30,427 nt of DNA from CAZMXS01 sp964570325 (lineage in GTDB: Bacteria > Verrucomicrobiota > Kiritimatiellia > CAIQIC01 > CAZMXS01): assembly GCA_964570325.1 (NCBI GenBank), contig CAZMXS010000058.1, positions 1 through 30,427 on the forward strand, given 5' to 3'. Under the pieces are notes generated by a model. That model was given only the letters and a program-made list of their open reading frames with translations, was not told the DNA's origin and did not search any database. This document shows, one piece after another, positions 1 through 7,370 of the stretch (positions are counted from its first letter, which is position 1; the number at the start of each line of letters is the position of its first letter). A program made the position numbers and the translations under genes.

Positions 1-140
1 AGCGCCGTCAAGCCTGGCGTTTTGTCAAACTTTTCTAAAGTTTGTCGCCGAACGTTAATTGGGCGCACAGTTGCTTTTCCCGGGGAATGAGCGGATTTGG
101 CCGGTGAGGGCCGAAGGCGCACGCCACCCGAAAACAGCAG

Positions 141-192
141 TGGGAGTTATGGGGTCACATCTAAAGTGGGAGTTATGGGGTCACATCTAAAG
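141..192. repeat. 26-bp tandem direct repeat, two copies
   Basis: Two perfect back-to-back copies of a 26-base unit lie at 141-166 and 167-192. The unit contains the core GGGGTCACAT, which recurs at 215-224 and, inverted, at 328-337. The copies have no spacer, so this is not a CRISPR array. It looks like debris of the same repeat family as the inverted repeat that follows. Confidence 0.85.
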
Positions 193-214
193 AATCAAGA
201 ATAGAGAGAGGGAA

Positions 215-337
215 GGGGTCACATTCCCAGATTCAAGATTTCAAGGGGTTTCTCCAACGGGCATGGAGCAGACAAAAAAGTGGGCCAGACAATCTCGTTG
301 GTCATCATTCAATACTTGAATCTGGAGATGTGACCCC
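215..337. repeat. MITE/REP-like imperfect inverted repeat
   Basis: The left arm at 215-239 begins GGGGTCACATTCCCAGATTC. The right arm at 312-337 is its imperfect reverse complement and ends GGAGATGTGACCCC. They enclose about 72 bases with no convincing ORF. Terminal inverted repeats with no encoded transposase fit a non-autonomous element. A REP-type element mobilised in trans by a Y1 (RAYT) transposase is one possibility, by analogy only. The element lies just past the 3' end of the minus-strand small membrane-protein gene, so it could also act as a transcript-end hairpin. Confidence 0.6.
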
Positions 338-351
338 TCTGCTTTTTGGGG

Positions 352-576
352 CTACCCAGTAACCGAACTGCTCTTGATGAAATTTGTTTTGACCCAGCCC
401 CAATTCAACGCCAGATGAAGCAGGGCCATGACAGCGAAGAGGATTCCCCCGCCTTCATGAAGTATCTCAAAAGCTTCGCGGGGGAGCGCGTCGCTGAACA
501 GGCCTGTGAAAATCTGATTCAAAGCGAGAACTCCAAGGATGGGATTCAAAATCTTCAATGCGGTGTTGCGTTTCAT
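352..576 (-). CDS. Small two-helix membrane protein, DUF4405-like
   Basis: This 74-residue protein has two hydrophobic segments, about residues 9-27 and 44-61. The pattern LHEGGG (His40) followed by LLHLALNW (His54) resembles the DUF4405 / cytochrome-b-like small membrane family, where such histidines may bind haem or metal; that role is inferred. The start is well supported: AAAGGTGG lies about 7 bases upstream of the ATG. The gene stands alone on the minus strand, downstream of cysK and separated from it by about 215 bases, and ends next to the inverted-repeat element. The overlapping plus-strand reading frame has no family resemblance and no better start signal. Confidence 0.75.
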   Translation of the reverse strand: MKRNTALKILNPILGVLALNQIFTGLFSDALPREAFEILHEGGGILFAVMALLHLALNWGWVKTNFIKSSSVTG

Positions 577-791
577 ACCGCCACCTTTTGTTCTTCATCT
601 AATCGAACAACATGCTTTCGCCTGAGCCGATTCCGGATCGGCGGCAGCGCCACGCTTGATTTCATCAATCACGGCGGCGCATCCTTCTCCATCCCGACTA
701 GCTTATCAGCCGCCAGGTCTATGTGCAAAGTCCGGCTCATGCTCTCGCAAGATGAAGTTTGGAACAAGCCGTGTTGGGATTATCAGCCGGC
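577..791. other. Intergenic stretch between cysK and the small membrane protein
   Basis: There is no confident gene here. A 6-bp inverted repeat with a 5-base loop (626-631 and 637-642) could form a small hairpin downstream of cysK, but no T-run follows it on the minus strand. On the minus strand a short open stretch of about 30 codons ends in this region and has protein-like composition, but it lacks a credible start. It may be a decayed gene end. Confidence 0.4.
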
Positions 792-1718
792 TTACAAATC
801 CTTGTAAAGCGCCGTTGAAAGATACCGCTCGCCAAAGCTGCACACCACGGTCACGATCGTCTTGCCTTTCAGCCCAAACTGACGGATGGCTTTCTGCACG
901 GCACAGACATTCGCGCCGGAACTGATGCCGGCGAAAACCCCTTCCTCGCGCGCCAGCCGACGACCCCACTCGAAGGCTTCGTCGTTGGTCACGGCGACCA
1001 CGCCGTTGAGAAGCGCCATGTCCAAATTGCGCGGCACAAATCCGGCGCCGATCCCTTGAATCTTGTGCGGGCCCGGCTTACCACCGCTAATCACCGGGGA
1101 ATCCGCCGGCTCCACGGCATAGGCTTTAAAGTCTGGATTCTGTTTCCGGATATAGCGGGTGATCCCGGTGATCGTTCCGCCAGTGCCGACGCCGGTGACG
1201 ATTGCATCCACCCGCTGTCCGCTGTCCGCCCAAATCTCCGGGCCGGTGGCCATCTCGTGCGCCGCCGGGTTGGCGGGATTTTCGAATTGCTGGGGCATCC
1301 AACCGTTTGCCGTGCCCGCGAGAATATCCTGTGCCTTCTCAATCGCGCCCCGCATCCCCTGCTCGGCCGGCGTCAGCACCAACTCGGCGCCCAAGGCTTT
1401 AAGCAAAGCGCGCCGTTCAATGCTCATGGATTCCGGCATGGTCAGGATCAATCGGTATTGGCGCGCAGCCGCCACAAACGCCAACGCAATGCCAGTATTG
1501 CCGCTGGTCGGTTCAACAATGACGGTGTCTGGTTTCAACACGCCACGCCGCTCGGCATCGGCGATCATGGCTAAGCCAATCCGATCCTTTACACTGGCGC
1601 AAGGATTGCGCGACTCCAGCTTGAGCAAAACAGTTGCTTCAGCCGGATCAATCAGCTTGTTCAACCGCACTAACGGGGTCTTGCCAATCGCCTGTGTAAT
1701 ATCCTGATATGTATTCAT
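792..1718 (-). CDS. cysK: Cysteine synthase A (O-acetylserine sulfhydrylase)
   Basis: This PLP enzyme makes L-cysteine from O-acetylserine and sulfide in the cytoplasm. It has 308 residues, normal for CysK. Visible signatures are the PLP lysine in CASVKDR (Lys44), the substrate loop TSGNTG (71-76), the phosphate-binding loop GVGTGGTITG (176-185), the GIGAGFVPRNLD segment, and a C-terminal end in LSTALYKDL. No serine acetyltransferase or sulfate-assimilation gene is adjacent, so it appears to be a single-gene unit. Its upstream region is AT-rich (1719-1800) and probably holds the promoter, although no clear -35/-10 pair could be fixed. The Shine-Dalgarno is weak. CysM-type or cystathionine beta-synthase-like paralogues are the alternatives, but the motifs favour CysK. 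Confidence 0.95.
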   Translation of the reverse strand: MNTYQDITQAIGKTPLVRLNKLIDPAEATVLLKLESRNPCASVKDRIGLAMIADAERRGVLKPDTVIVEPTSGNTGIALAFVAAARQYRLILTMPESMSIERRALLKALGAELVLTPAEQGMRGAIEKAQDILAGTANGWMPQQFENPANPAAHEMATGPEIWADSGQRVDAIVTGVGTGGTITGITRYIRKQNPDFKAYAVEPADSPVISGGKPGPHKIQGIGAGFVPRNLDMALLNGVVAVTNDEAFEWGRRLAREEGVFAGISSGANVCAVQKAIRQFGLKGKTIVTVVCSFGERYLSTALYKDL

Positions 1719-2052
1719 AATATGCTCATGTTAAATTGGTTGCGCTATAATTACATATTGCCGATAGATTTTATTTATTAAATGTACGTCGTTTATTGAT
1801 TTCGTCAAGAAAGGTGATGAAACTGGATCTCTCCGCGCCGACCGAAACGCGATTGCCCGGCTTCGGCTGCACTGTTCGCTTCAGTATGACAAGGAACAAG
1901 AACAATAGCCGCGAGTCCAAGTATACCCCCCCTGTCAGTCAACCCACGCGCCCCAGTCGGAGCTGGGCGCCACGCAAAATGCCGCGCGAGGTAATTCGCT
2001 GCCACGCCGGCTTTGTCATCCTGTTTTCCCTATGCTAGACTCGATCACAATT
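1719..2052. other. Divergent intergenic region between cysK and the HAD phosphatase
   Basis: These 334 bases separate divergent genes. The first ~80 bases are AT-rich and likely carry the cysK promoter; the rest is mixed in composition. A TATAAT hexamer on the plus strand (1746-1751) has no acceptable -35 and sits about 300 bases from the next gene. The short open frames here have no recognisable protein content, and I see no RNA gene or riboswitch. Confidence 0.5.
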
Positions 2053-2874
2053 ATGAAGCCGCCCGTCCTGATAGGGTTGGATTTCGACGGCACGATCATG
2101 TGCTACGATGAGCCCCCAGGCTGTTTCCATCCCGCCGCCATCGCCATGCTGAATGAACTCGAGTCACTCGGCGTAGCTTGGTGCACGAACAGCGGGCGCG
2201 CGCGGGAAGATCAACTGGGCGTGCTAGAGCGATCCCGTGCGCAGGGCCTGCGCTATATGCCCGCCGCCCTCCTCTGCTGCGAAAGCCTGATCTTCGAGCG
2301 GCACGCCGGCGCGTACCGCGCACTCGAACCCTGGAACACTTATATCGTCGGCGAGTTGCGACGTTTGCGACGCGCCGTCCGCGATCAGCTCGCACCCGAC
2401 CTGCCGGATTTGCTGGAACGTTATCACCCTGACGTCTATTGCACCGACGAGTACACCGCCTTTAATGTAAAAATGGATGATGCCCTGCACGAGCGCTTCC
2501 AGGCCGAGTTAGAGCGCCGGCTGGCGCCATTGACCGGCTATGTCATCGAACATAACGGCGGCTGGTTCTCCATCCTGCCGGACACGGCCGGCAAGGGCAA
2601 CGCCCTCCGGCATTACGCGGAAACCCGCGGGTTCCCGACCGATCGAGTGCTCGCCATCGGCGATCATTTCAATGACTTGAGCATGCTCGACGGACGCGCC
2701 GTCCGGCTGGTCGGCTGTCCGGGCGACGCCATCCCGGAAGTGCAGGCCGCCATCCGCCATGCTGGCGGTTATGTCGCTTCCGCCGGCGGCCCGCCAGGCA
2801 CCGTCGAGGTCATGCGCTTTTTTTTGGATTCCAAGTTCAAGGTGCAAAGCTCAAGGCTGGATATCGAAATCTGA
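2053..2874 (+). CDS. HAD-superfamily hydrolase, Cof/HAD-IIB type phosphatase
   Basis: This is a predicted cytoplasmic Mg-dependent phosphatase acting on a sugar phosphate or similar small molecule; the substrate is unknown. Motif I is LDFDGT (Asp10 nucleophile, Asp12), motif II is WCTNSGR, motif III Lys is in GKGNAL, and motif IV is GDHFNDLSML. The large insertion between motifs II and III is the C2 cap typical of HAD-IIB enzymes. The open frame reaches back to 2032, but the ATG at 2053 puts motif I at the usual residue ~10. The last ~12 residues (FKVQSSRLDIEI) look like a non-conserved tail encoded by a TTCAAGG/AAGCTCAAGG-like degenerate repeat. The gene is followed after 38 bases by the giant repeat protein, with no evident functional link. 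Confidence 0.88.
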   Translation: MKPPVLIGLDFDGTIMCYDEPPGCFHPAAIAMLNELESLGVAWCTNSGRAREDQLGVLERSRAQGLRYMPAALLCCESLIFERHAGAYRALEPWNTYIVGELRRLRRAVRDQLAPDLPDLLERYHPDVYCTDEYTAFNVKMDDALHERFQAELERRLAPLTGYVIEHNGGWFSILPDTAGKGNALRHYAETRGFPTDRVLAIGDHFNDLSMLDGRAVRLVGCPGDAIPEVQAAIRHAGGYVASAGGPPGTVEVMRFFLDSKFKVQSSRLDIEI

Positions 2875-2912
2875 ACCCGGGGTGACACGCCCTGCGCGGA
2901 GGCGGAAACAAA

Positions 2913-5900
2913 GTGAAAAAAGCATATTGGCTGGGCTTGTTTGCATGGGCATGGACCGTTTCCGGGCTCGGTTTTTCCGGCCATGTCATCACCAACAACG
3001 CCGAACTAGCCCGCAATCTGCATCAGTTCTGGTCCACTTCGTTTGTCTTCAGCGATGAGTTTCAGGAACTGGCCAGCACCACAACCCGCATCAATGGACA
3101 AACTTATTTTCGCGTTCGTGGCCGCGATGTGGCCTTCTATCTGCCCGCCGATCTGGCCGACGATCTCACCGGCGTCGCGCCCGGCGACCGCTTTACCGTC
3201 GGCGCCATCCTGCAAACCGCCGCGGAAGGCCTCGTCATCACTGCCCTGCGCATCACTGTGGATACCCACACCATTACCGCCAGCGCCGGTCCAGGCGGGA
3301 CCATCGCCCCCACCGGCGCCGTGCGGGTCGCCCACGGCGCATCGCAGGAGTTTACCATCCAGGCGGCGCCCCGCTATCAGATCGCGACCGTCACGGTAGA
3401 TAACCGCATACCAGACGAGTTTGAGCCGGGCCGCGCCGCCTACACCTACACCTTCAGCAACGTAACCAATCGGCGCTCCATCACCGCCGCGTTTGCCCCC
3501 AATCTAGTCCGCCTTTCAATCGAATCTGCGTATGGCGAAACCGATCCGCGCATTGGCGCATGGCAACTGAATGAAGGCCAGATTATCACCACCCGGCTGA
3601 CGGTTGCCGCCGCGGATTCCGAGACCGATGGGGAACGCTTTGTTTGCGCCAACTGGACGGGAACCGGTTCTGCCCCACCCGTCGGTACTGGGACAGTGGC
3701 GATATTCACTCTTGAACAGGATTCTTCCATAACCTGGCAGTGGACGCCAGAATACGAACTCAAGCTCGATCCCGTCACCGGCGGCCGGCTCACCGGCGCG
3801 GCCGGCTGGCATCCCGCCGGCGCGGCGGTCACCCTGCGGGCCGAGCCGGCGGCCGGCAATCGCTTCGCCGGCTGGGTGCTCGACGGCGCGCCGGCGGCGC
3901 AACCGGCCGAACCCGCGCTCGACCTGGTCATGGATCACCCGCGCCGCGTCGGCGCCCGCTTCGAATGGAACGGCGTCGTCATCAATGCCCAGGCCGGGCC
4001 GCGCGGGCGCATCGAACCCGTCGGCAAAGTGGACGTCCTGCGCGGCCAGGACGCCGTCTTCACCATCCACGCCGACGAACACGCGCATATCGCCGCCGTT
4101 AGCGTTGATGGCCAGCCCGCCGGCGAGTTCGGGCCGGGCAAAACGACTTATCAGCATACCTTCCGCTCCGTGGATGAGCCGCACACGATCACGGCGACGT
4201 TCGCCGCCGACCAGTATGAATTAACCGTTGAGTCGGACGCCGGCGAGGTCAAGCCCGCGCCCGGCACGCACGTCTTCGAGCATGGCGACCGCGTCGAGGC
4301 CCGCGTGGCCAAGCCGGTTGTGAGCGACCCGGAGACCGGCGCGCGCCAGATCTGCCTCGGCTGGTCAGGTTCCGGCGCGGTCCCGGCGGAGGGCACGGGG
4401 ACGCTGGTCCGGTTCGTGATGACCGGCGATGCGGCCATCCGCTGGCTGTGGGAGACCCGCTACGAACTCAAGCTCGATCCCGTCACCGGCGGCCGGCTCA
4501 CCGGCGCGGCCGGCTGGCATCCCGCCGGCGCGGCGGTCACCCTGCGGGCCGAGCCGGCGGCCGGCAATCGCTTCGCCGGCTGGGTGCTCGACGGCGCGCC
4601 GGCGGCGCAACCGGCCGAACCCGCGCTCGACCTGGTCATGGATCGCCCGCGCCGCGTCGGCGCCCGCTTCGTGCCGGACACGGTTGTCGTCACCGCCCGC
4701 GCGGAAGGCAACGGCCGCATTGAGCCCGTCGGTGCGGTAGCGCTTCAACGCAATGCCAAGGCCACGTTCCGTGTCCGCGCCGATATGCGCTCGCACATCA
4801 CCAAAGTCGTGGTGGACGGCGAGGCGGTCGGCGAGTTTGACGAATCCAGTCGGACCTACGACTACACCTTCTCTCCCGCGGAAACGGATCACACGATCAC
4901 CGCATACTTCGCCGGCGATCAGTACACGCTGACCGTCAGCAGCGACCACGGCCAGGCGGAGCCGGCCGTCGGAACGCACACGGTGGCCGCCGGCACAGAG
5001 GTTACAGCCCGCCTGTTGGAATCGGCGGTGGCGGACCCACGCGCCGGAGTCCGCCACATCGCCCGGGGCTGGGTTGGTTCCGGTTGCGTGCCGTCCGGCG
5101 GCAACGATATGGCCGTTCGCTTCCCCATGGATTCCAACGGCGAAATTCAGTGGCAATGGGAAACGGAGTATCGCCTTGATGTGCCAGCAATCTCCGGCGG
5201 GGCGGTAAGCGGCGATTCCGGCTGGCTCGTCGCCGGCGCCACCGCGACGGTCACCGTCGCGCTGGATGACGGCGTCCGCTTCGCCGGCTGGACCGGCGAT
5301 GTGGAGCCGGCGCGGCGGCTGGAAAACCCGTTGCGACTGATCATGGACCGGCCGCGCGCAATTGCGCCTGTCTTGGAGCGCGACACGGTGCCGATCCAGG
5401 CGACCGCCGGCGCGCACGGCGCGATTGAACCGGCCGGCGCGATCCAAGCCGACCGGAACAGCCGGCCGTTCTTCCGCGTGGTTGCCGCAGAGCGGCATCA
5501 CATCGAAAGCGTCCTGGTGGACGGGCGGCCGGTCGGCGTGTTTGGCCCGGGCTCCAATGTTTTTGAATATACGTTCGCGCCGGTGACGAATCCGCACAGT
5601 ATCGCGGCCACGTTCGCGGTGGACCGCCACCGGCTGGTAATTGTCTCGGACGTGGCGGCGGTCGAACCGACGCCCGGCACGCATGAGCTGGAAAGCGGCA
5701 CGCTGGTCGCGGCCCGCGCGCTGCAAATCGCGGCGCCGGGCCCGACCGCCGGGGTCCGGCGGGTGTGCCGCGGTTGGGCCGGCGCCGGGTCCGTTCCCCC
5801 AGCGGGCACGGAGCCGACGGTGCACTTCACCATCATGGAGGATTCGACACTCGCCTGGAACTGGGCGACCGAATATGAATTGAGCGTCTCCGCCGGCACG

Positions 5901-7370
5901 GGCGGCGCAGTCGGCGCCGCCGCCGGCTGGTATGCGGCCGGCGCCACCGCCACGGTCCGCGCCGCCGCCTTTGAAGGCCGACGTTTCGCCGTCTGGCGGG
6001 GTGATATAGACCCCGCCTGGCAATATGGCAATCCCGCCGAGGTGGTCATGGACCGGCCGCGCGCCGTCGCCGCCGAGTTTGCGCAGGATGTCGGCTACCT
6101 GGGCATTCAGGTCAGCCCGGCGGAAGGCAATTGGACGTTCACCGATGCGCCCCGCGAGTTCACCGGTCCGCGGTCCGGCACAGGGTCTGTCGCGCGGCTG
6201 GCGGTGCCCGCCGGCCATTACAGCCTGCGCTTCGAACCGATTCCCTATCACAAGGCGCCGCCGGCACAGGCATTCCGGGTGGAACCCGGCGGACGAGCGG
6301 CATTCACCGGCTTCTACGAGCCGGTCGCCGCGCTGGCCGTCTCCGCGACGCGCATTGAGCAATCGGTTGCGGCCGGCGAGGGCGCCTCCAACCAGGTGTT
6401 CGAGATCTGGAACGCCGGACATGGAAACCTCAAATACGCGATCGCGCGGAAGGTTTCATGGCTGTGGATCAGTCCGACGATCGGCAACAGCACCGGCGAG
6501 CATGATCGCATCCGCATTGATTACAACACCGACGGCCTGGCGCCAGGCGCCTACACGGGCCTGCTGACTGTCGCGGTGCGCGAATCGGAGGAACTGCCCC
6601 GGGAAATCATGGTCGTACTGCGGGTGCGCGAGCCGGGCGCGGAGGAGGAGCCGGCCGCTGCGCCAGCCGCCGGCGGCGGTGAGCTAGTGGCCTGGTATCC
6701 ATTCGACGGTTCGGCGGAGGATGCCGGCCCGCGCGCCAACCACGGCACGGTGTACGGGCCCCTGACCTATGTCAGCCACGGCACATTCGGGCAGGCGGGC
6801 CTTTTCGACCGGCGCGGGGAAAAGTACATCGAGATCCCGCACACCGCCGCGCTGGAGTTCACCAACTCTTTTGCCATCCAGTTCTGGTTCCGCCAGGGCG
6901 AGCGCAACGGGCGGATCATCCAGAAACTTTGGCCCGGCCGGCGCTCCAACCGGCGGGAATGGGAAATTTCGCTGCGCGATGACGGGCGGATCGTGTTCAA
7001 ATACGCGGTGCCGGATCCCGGCGAGAACTTCGAGTTCATCTGCCCGCTGGACGTCGGCTGGGCGCGTGGGGCTTGGAATCATGTCGTTTACACCTATTCC
7101 GCGCCGGATAATATAATGTATGGCTATCTGAATGGCGTGCAGGCCACCAGCCAGGTGCCGCGGCTCGGGTTGTTGCCGCTCAATACCGACTTGCCGCTGC
7201 GGCTGATGAACGACCGCTATAGCGGCGAGCATGGCGCCCGGTTTGACGCAGAAGGAACGCTCGATGAGGTGGCGTTCTGGAATCGTCAGTTGACGCCGGA
7301 CGAAATCCGCGACCTTTATCTATACGGAGTTCGGAAGGTTGTCGGAGACACTGCCGTGAGCGCACCATGA
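2913..7370 (+). CDS. Giant secreted InlB-B-type repeat protein with BACON and LamG domains
   Basis: This 1485-residue protein is predicted to be exported and probably adhesive or carbohydrate-binding. It starts with GTG, preceded by GGAGG about 10 bases upstream, and has a signal peptide (KK start, hydrophobic core, cleavage near residue 20-23). Residues ~30-115 form a small beta domain. Four super-repeats of about 236 residues follow (starting near 116, 355, 591 and 826). Each has an InlB-B/Flg_new-like unit with the ITAxAGPxGxIxPxG and VDG patterns, a second unit ending GWxGxGxVP, and a third with TGGxxxGxxGW and FAGW. Residues ~1060-1140 form a linker domain, ~1141-1240 a BACON-like domain, and ~1260-1480 a LamG/concanavalin-like lectin domain. 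No catalytic motif is visible. Its stop overlaps the next gene (ATGA), so the two are probably made together. Surface attachment or glycan binding is inferred from domain types. Confidence 0.88.
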   Translation: MKKAYWLGLFAWAWTVSGLGFSGHVITNNAELARNLHQFWSTSFVFSDEFQELASTTTRINGQTYFRVRGRDVAFYLPADLADDLTGVAPGDRFTVGAILQTAAEGLVITALRITVDTHTITASAGPGGTIAPTGAVRVAHGASQEFTIQAAPRYQIATVTVDNRIPDEFEPGRAAYTYTFSNVTNRRSITAAFAPNLVRLSIESAYGETDPRIGAWQLNEGQIITTRLTVAAADSETDGERFVCANWTGTGSAPPVGTGTVAIFTLEQDSSITWQWTPEYELKLDPVTGGRLTGAAGWHPAGAAVTLRAEPAAGNRFAGWVLDGAPAAQPAEPALDLVMDHPRRVGARFEWNGVVINAQAGPRGRIEPVGKVDVLRGQDAVFTIHADEHAHIAAVSVDGQPAGEFGPGKTTYQHTFRSVDEPHTITATFAADQYELTVESDAGEVKPAPGTHVFEHGDRVEARVAKPVVSDPETGARQICLGWSGSGAVPAEGTGTLVRFVMTGDAAIRWLWETRYELKLDPVTGGRLTGAAGWHPAGAAVTLRAEPAAGNRFAGWVLDGAPAAQPAEPALDLVMDRPRRVGARFVPDTVVVTARAEGNGRIEPVGAVALQRNAKATFRVRADMRSHITKVVVDGEAVGEFDESSRTYDYTFSPAETDHTITAYFAGDQYTLTVSSDHGQAEPAVGTHTVAAGTEVTARLLESAVADPRAGVRHIARGWVGSGCVPSGGNDMAVRFPMDSNGEIQWQWETEYRLDVPAISGGAVSGDSGWLVAGATATVTVALDDGVRFAGWTGDVEPARRLENPLRLIMDRPRAIAPVLERDTVPIQATAGAHGAIEPAGAIQADRNSRPFFRVVAAERHHIESVLVDGRPVGVFGPGSNVFEYTFAPVTNPHSIAATFAVDRHRLVIVSDVAAVEPTPGTHELESGTLVAARALQIAAPGPTAGVRRVCRGWAGAGSVPPAGTEPTVHFTIMEDSTLAWNWATEYELSVSAGTGGAVGAAAGWYAAGATATVRAAAFEGRRFAVWRGDIDPAWQYGNPAEVVMDRPRAVAAEFAQDVGYLGIQVSPAEGNWTFTDAPREFTGPRSGTGSVARLAVPAGHYSLRFEPIPYHKAPPAQAFRVEPGGRAAFTGFYEPVAALAVSATRIEQSVAAGEGASNQVFEIWNAGHGNLKYAIARKVSWLWISPTIGNSTGEHDRIRIDYNTDGLAPGAYTGLLTVAVRESEELPREIMVVLRVREPGAEEEPAAAPAAGGGELVAWYPFDGSAEDAGPRANHGTVYGPLTYVSHGTFGQAGLFDRRGEKYIEIPHTAALEFTNSFAIQFWFRQGERNGRIIQKLWPGRRSNRREWEISLRDDGRIVFKYAVPDPGENFEFICPLDVGWARGAWNHVVYTYSAPDNIMYGYLNGVQATSQVPRLGLLPLNTDLPLRLMNDRYSGEHGARFDAEGTLDEVAFWNRQLTPDEIRDLYLYGVRKVVGDTAVSAP
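3753..3963 (+). repeat. 211-bp near-identical intragenic repeat, copy 1
   Basis: This stretch encodes the third module of super-repeat 1 in the giant protein. It matches 4461-4671 at 210 of 211 positions. The single difference is A at 3937 against G at 4645, giving His in copy 1 and Arg in copy 2. The offset is 708 bases, exactly 236 codons. The flanking sequence is much more diverged. Confidence 0.97.
4461..4671 (+). repeat. 211-bp near-identical intragenic repeat, copy 2
   Basis: This is the second copy of the block at 3753-3963, in the equivalent module of super-repeat 2. The matching modules in super-repeats 3 (about 5169) and 4 (about 5874) are clearly homologous in protein but strongly diverged in DNA. 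Only copies 1 and 2 have been homogenised. Confidence 0.97.

Noticed and set aside
141..192. CRISPR array
   Set aside because: There are only two repeat copies, directly abutting, with no spacers and no cas genes in the window.
346..807. 153-codon plus-strand frame at the window start
   Set aside because: It is antisense to the small membrane protein, which has a good Shine-Dalgarno and two transmembrane helices, and it has no protein-family features.
1746..1751. TATAAT hexamer as a plus-strand promoter
   Set aside because: No -35 element is present at the right spacing, and the nearest plus-strand gene is about 300 bases away.
4365..6422. 685-codon minus-strand open frame opposite the giant repeat protein
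   Set aside because: It is antisense to a protein with clear domain repeats and a signal peptide. High GC content keeps antisense frames open, and it has no family resemblance.
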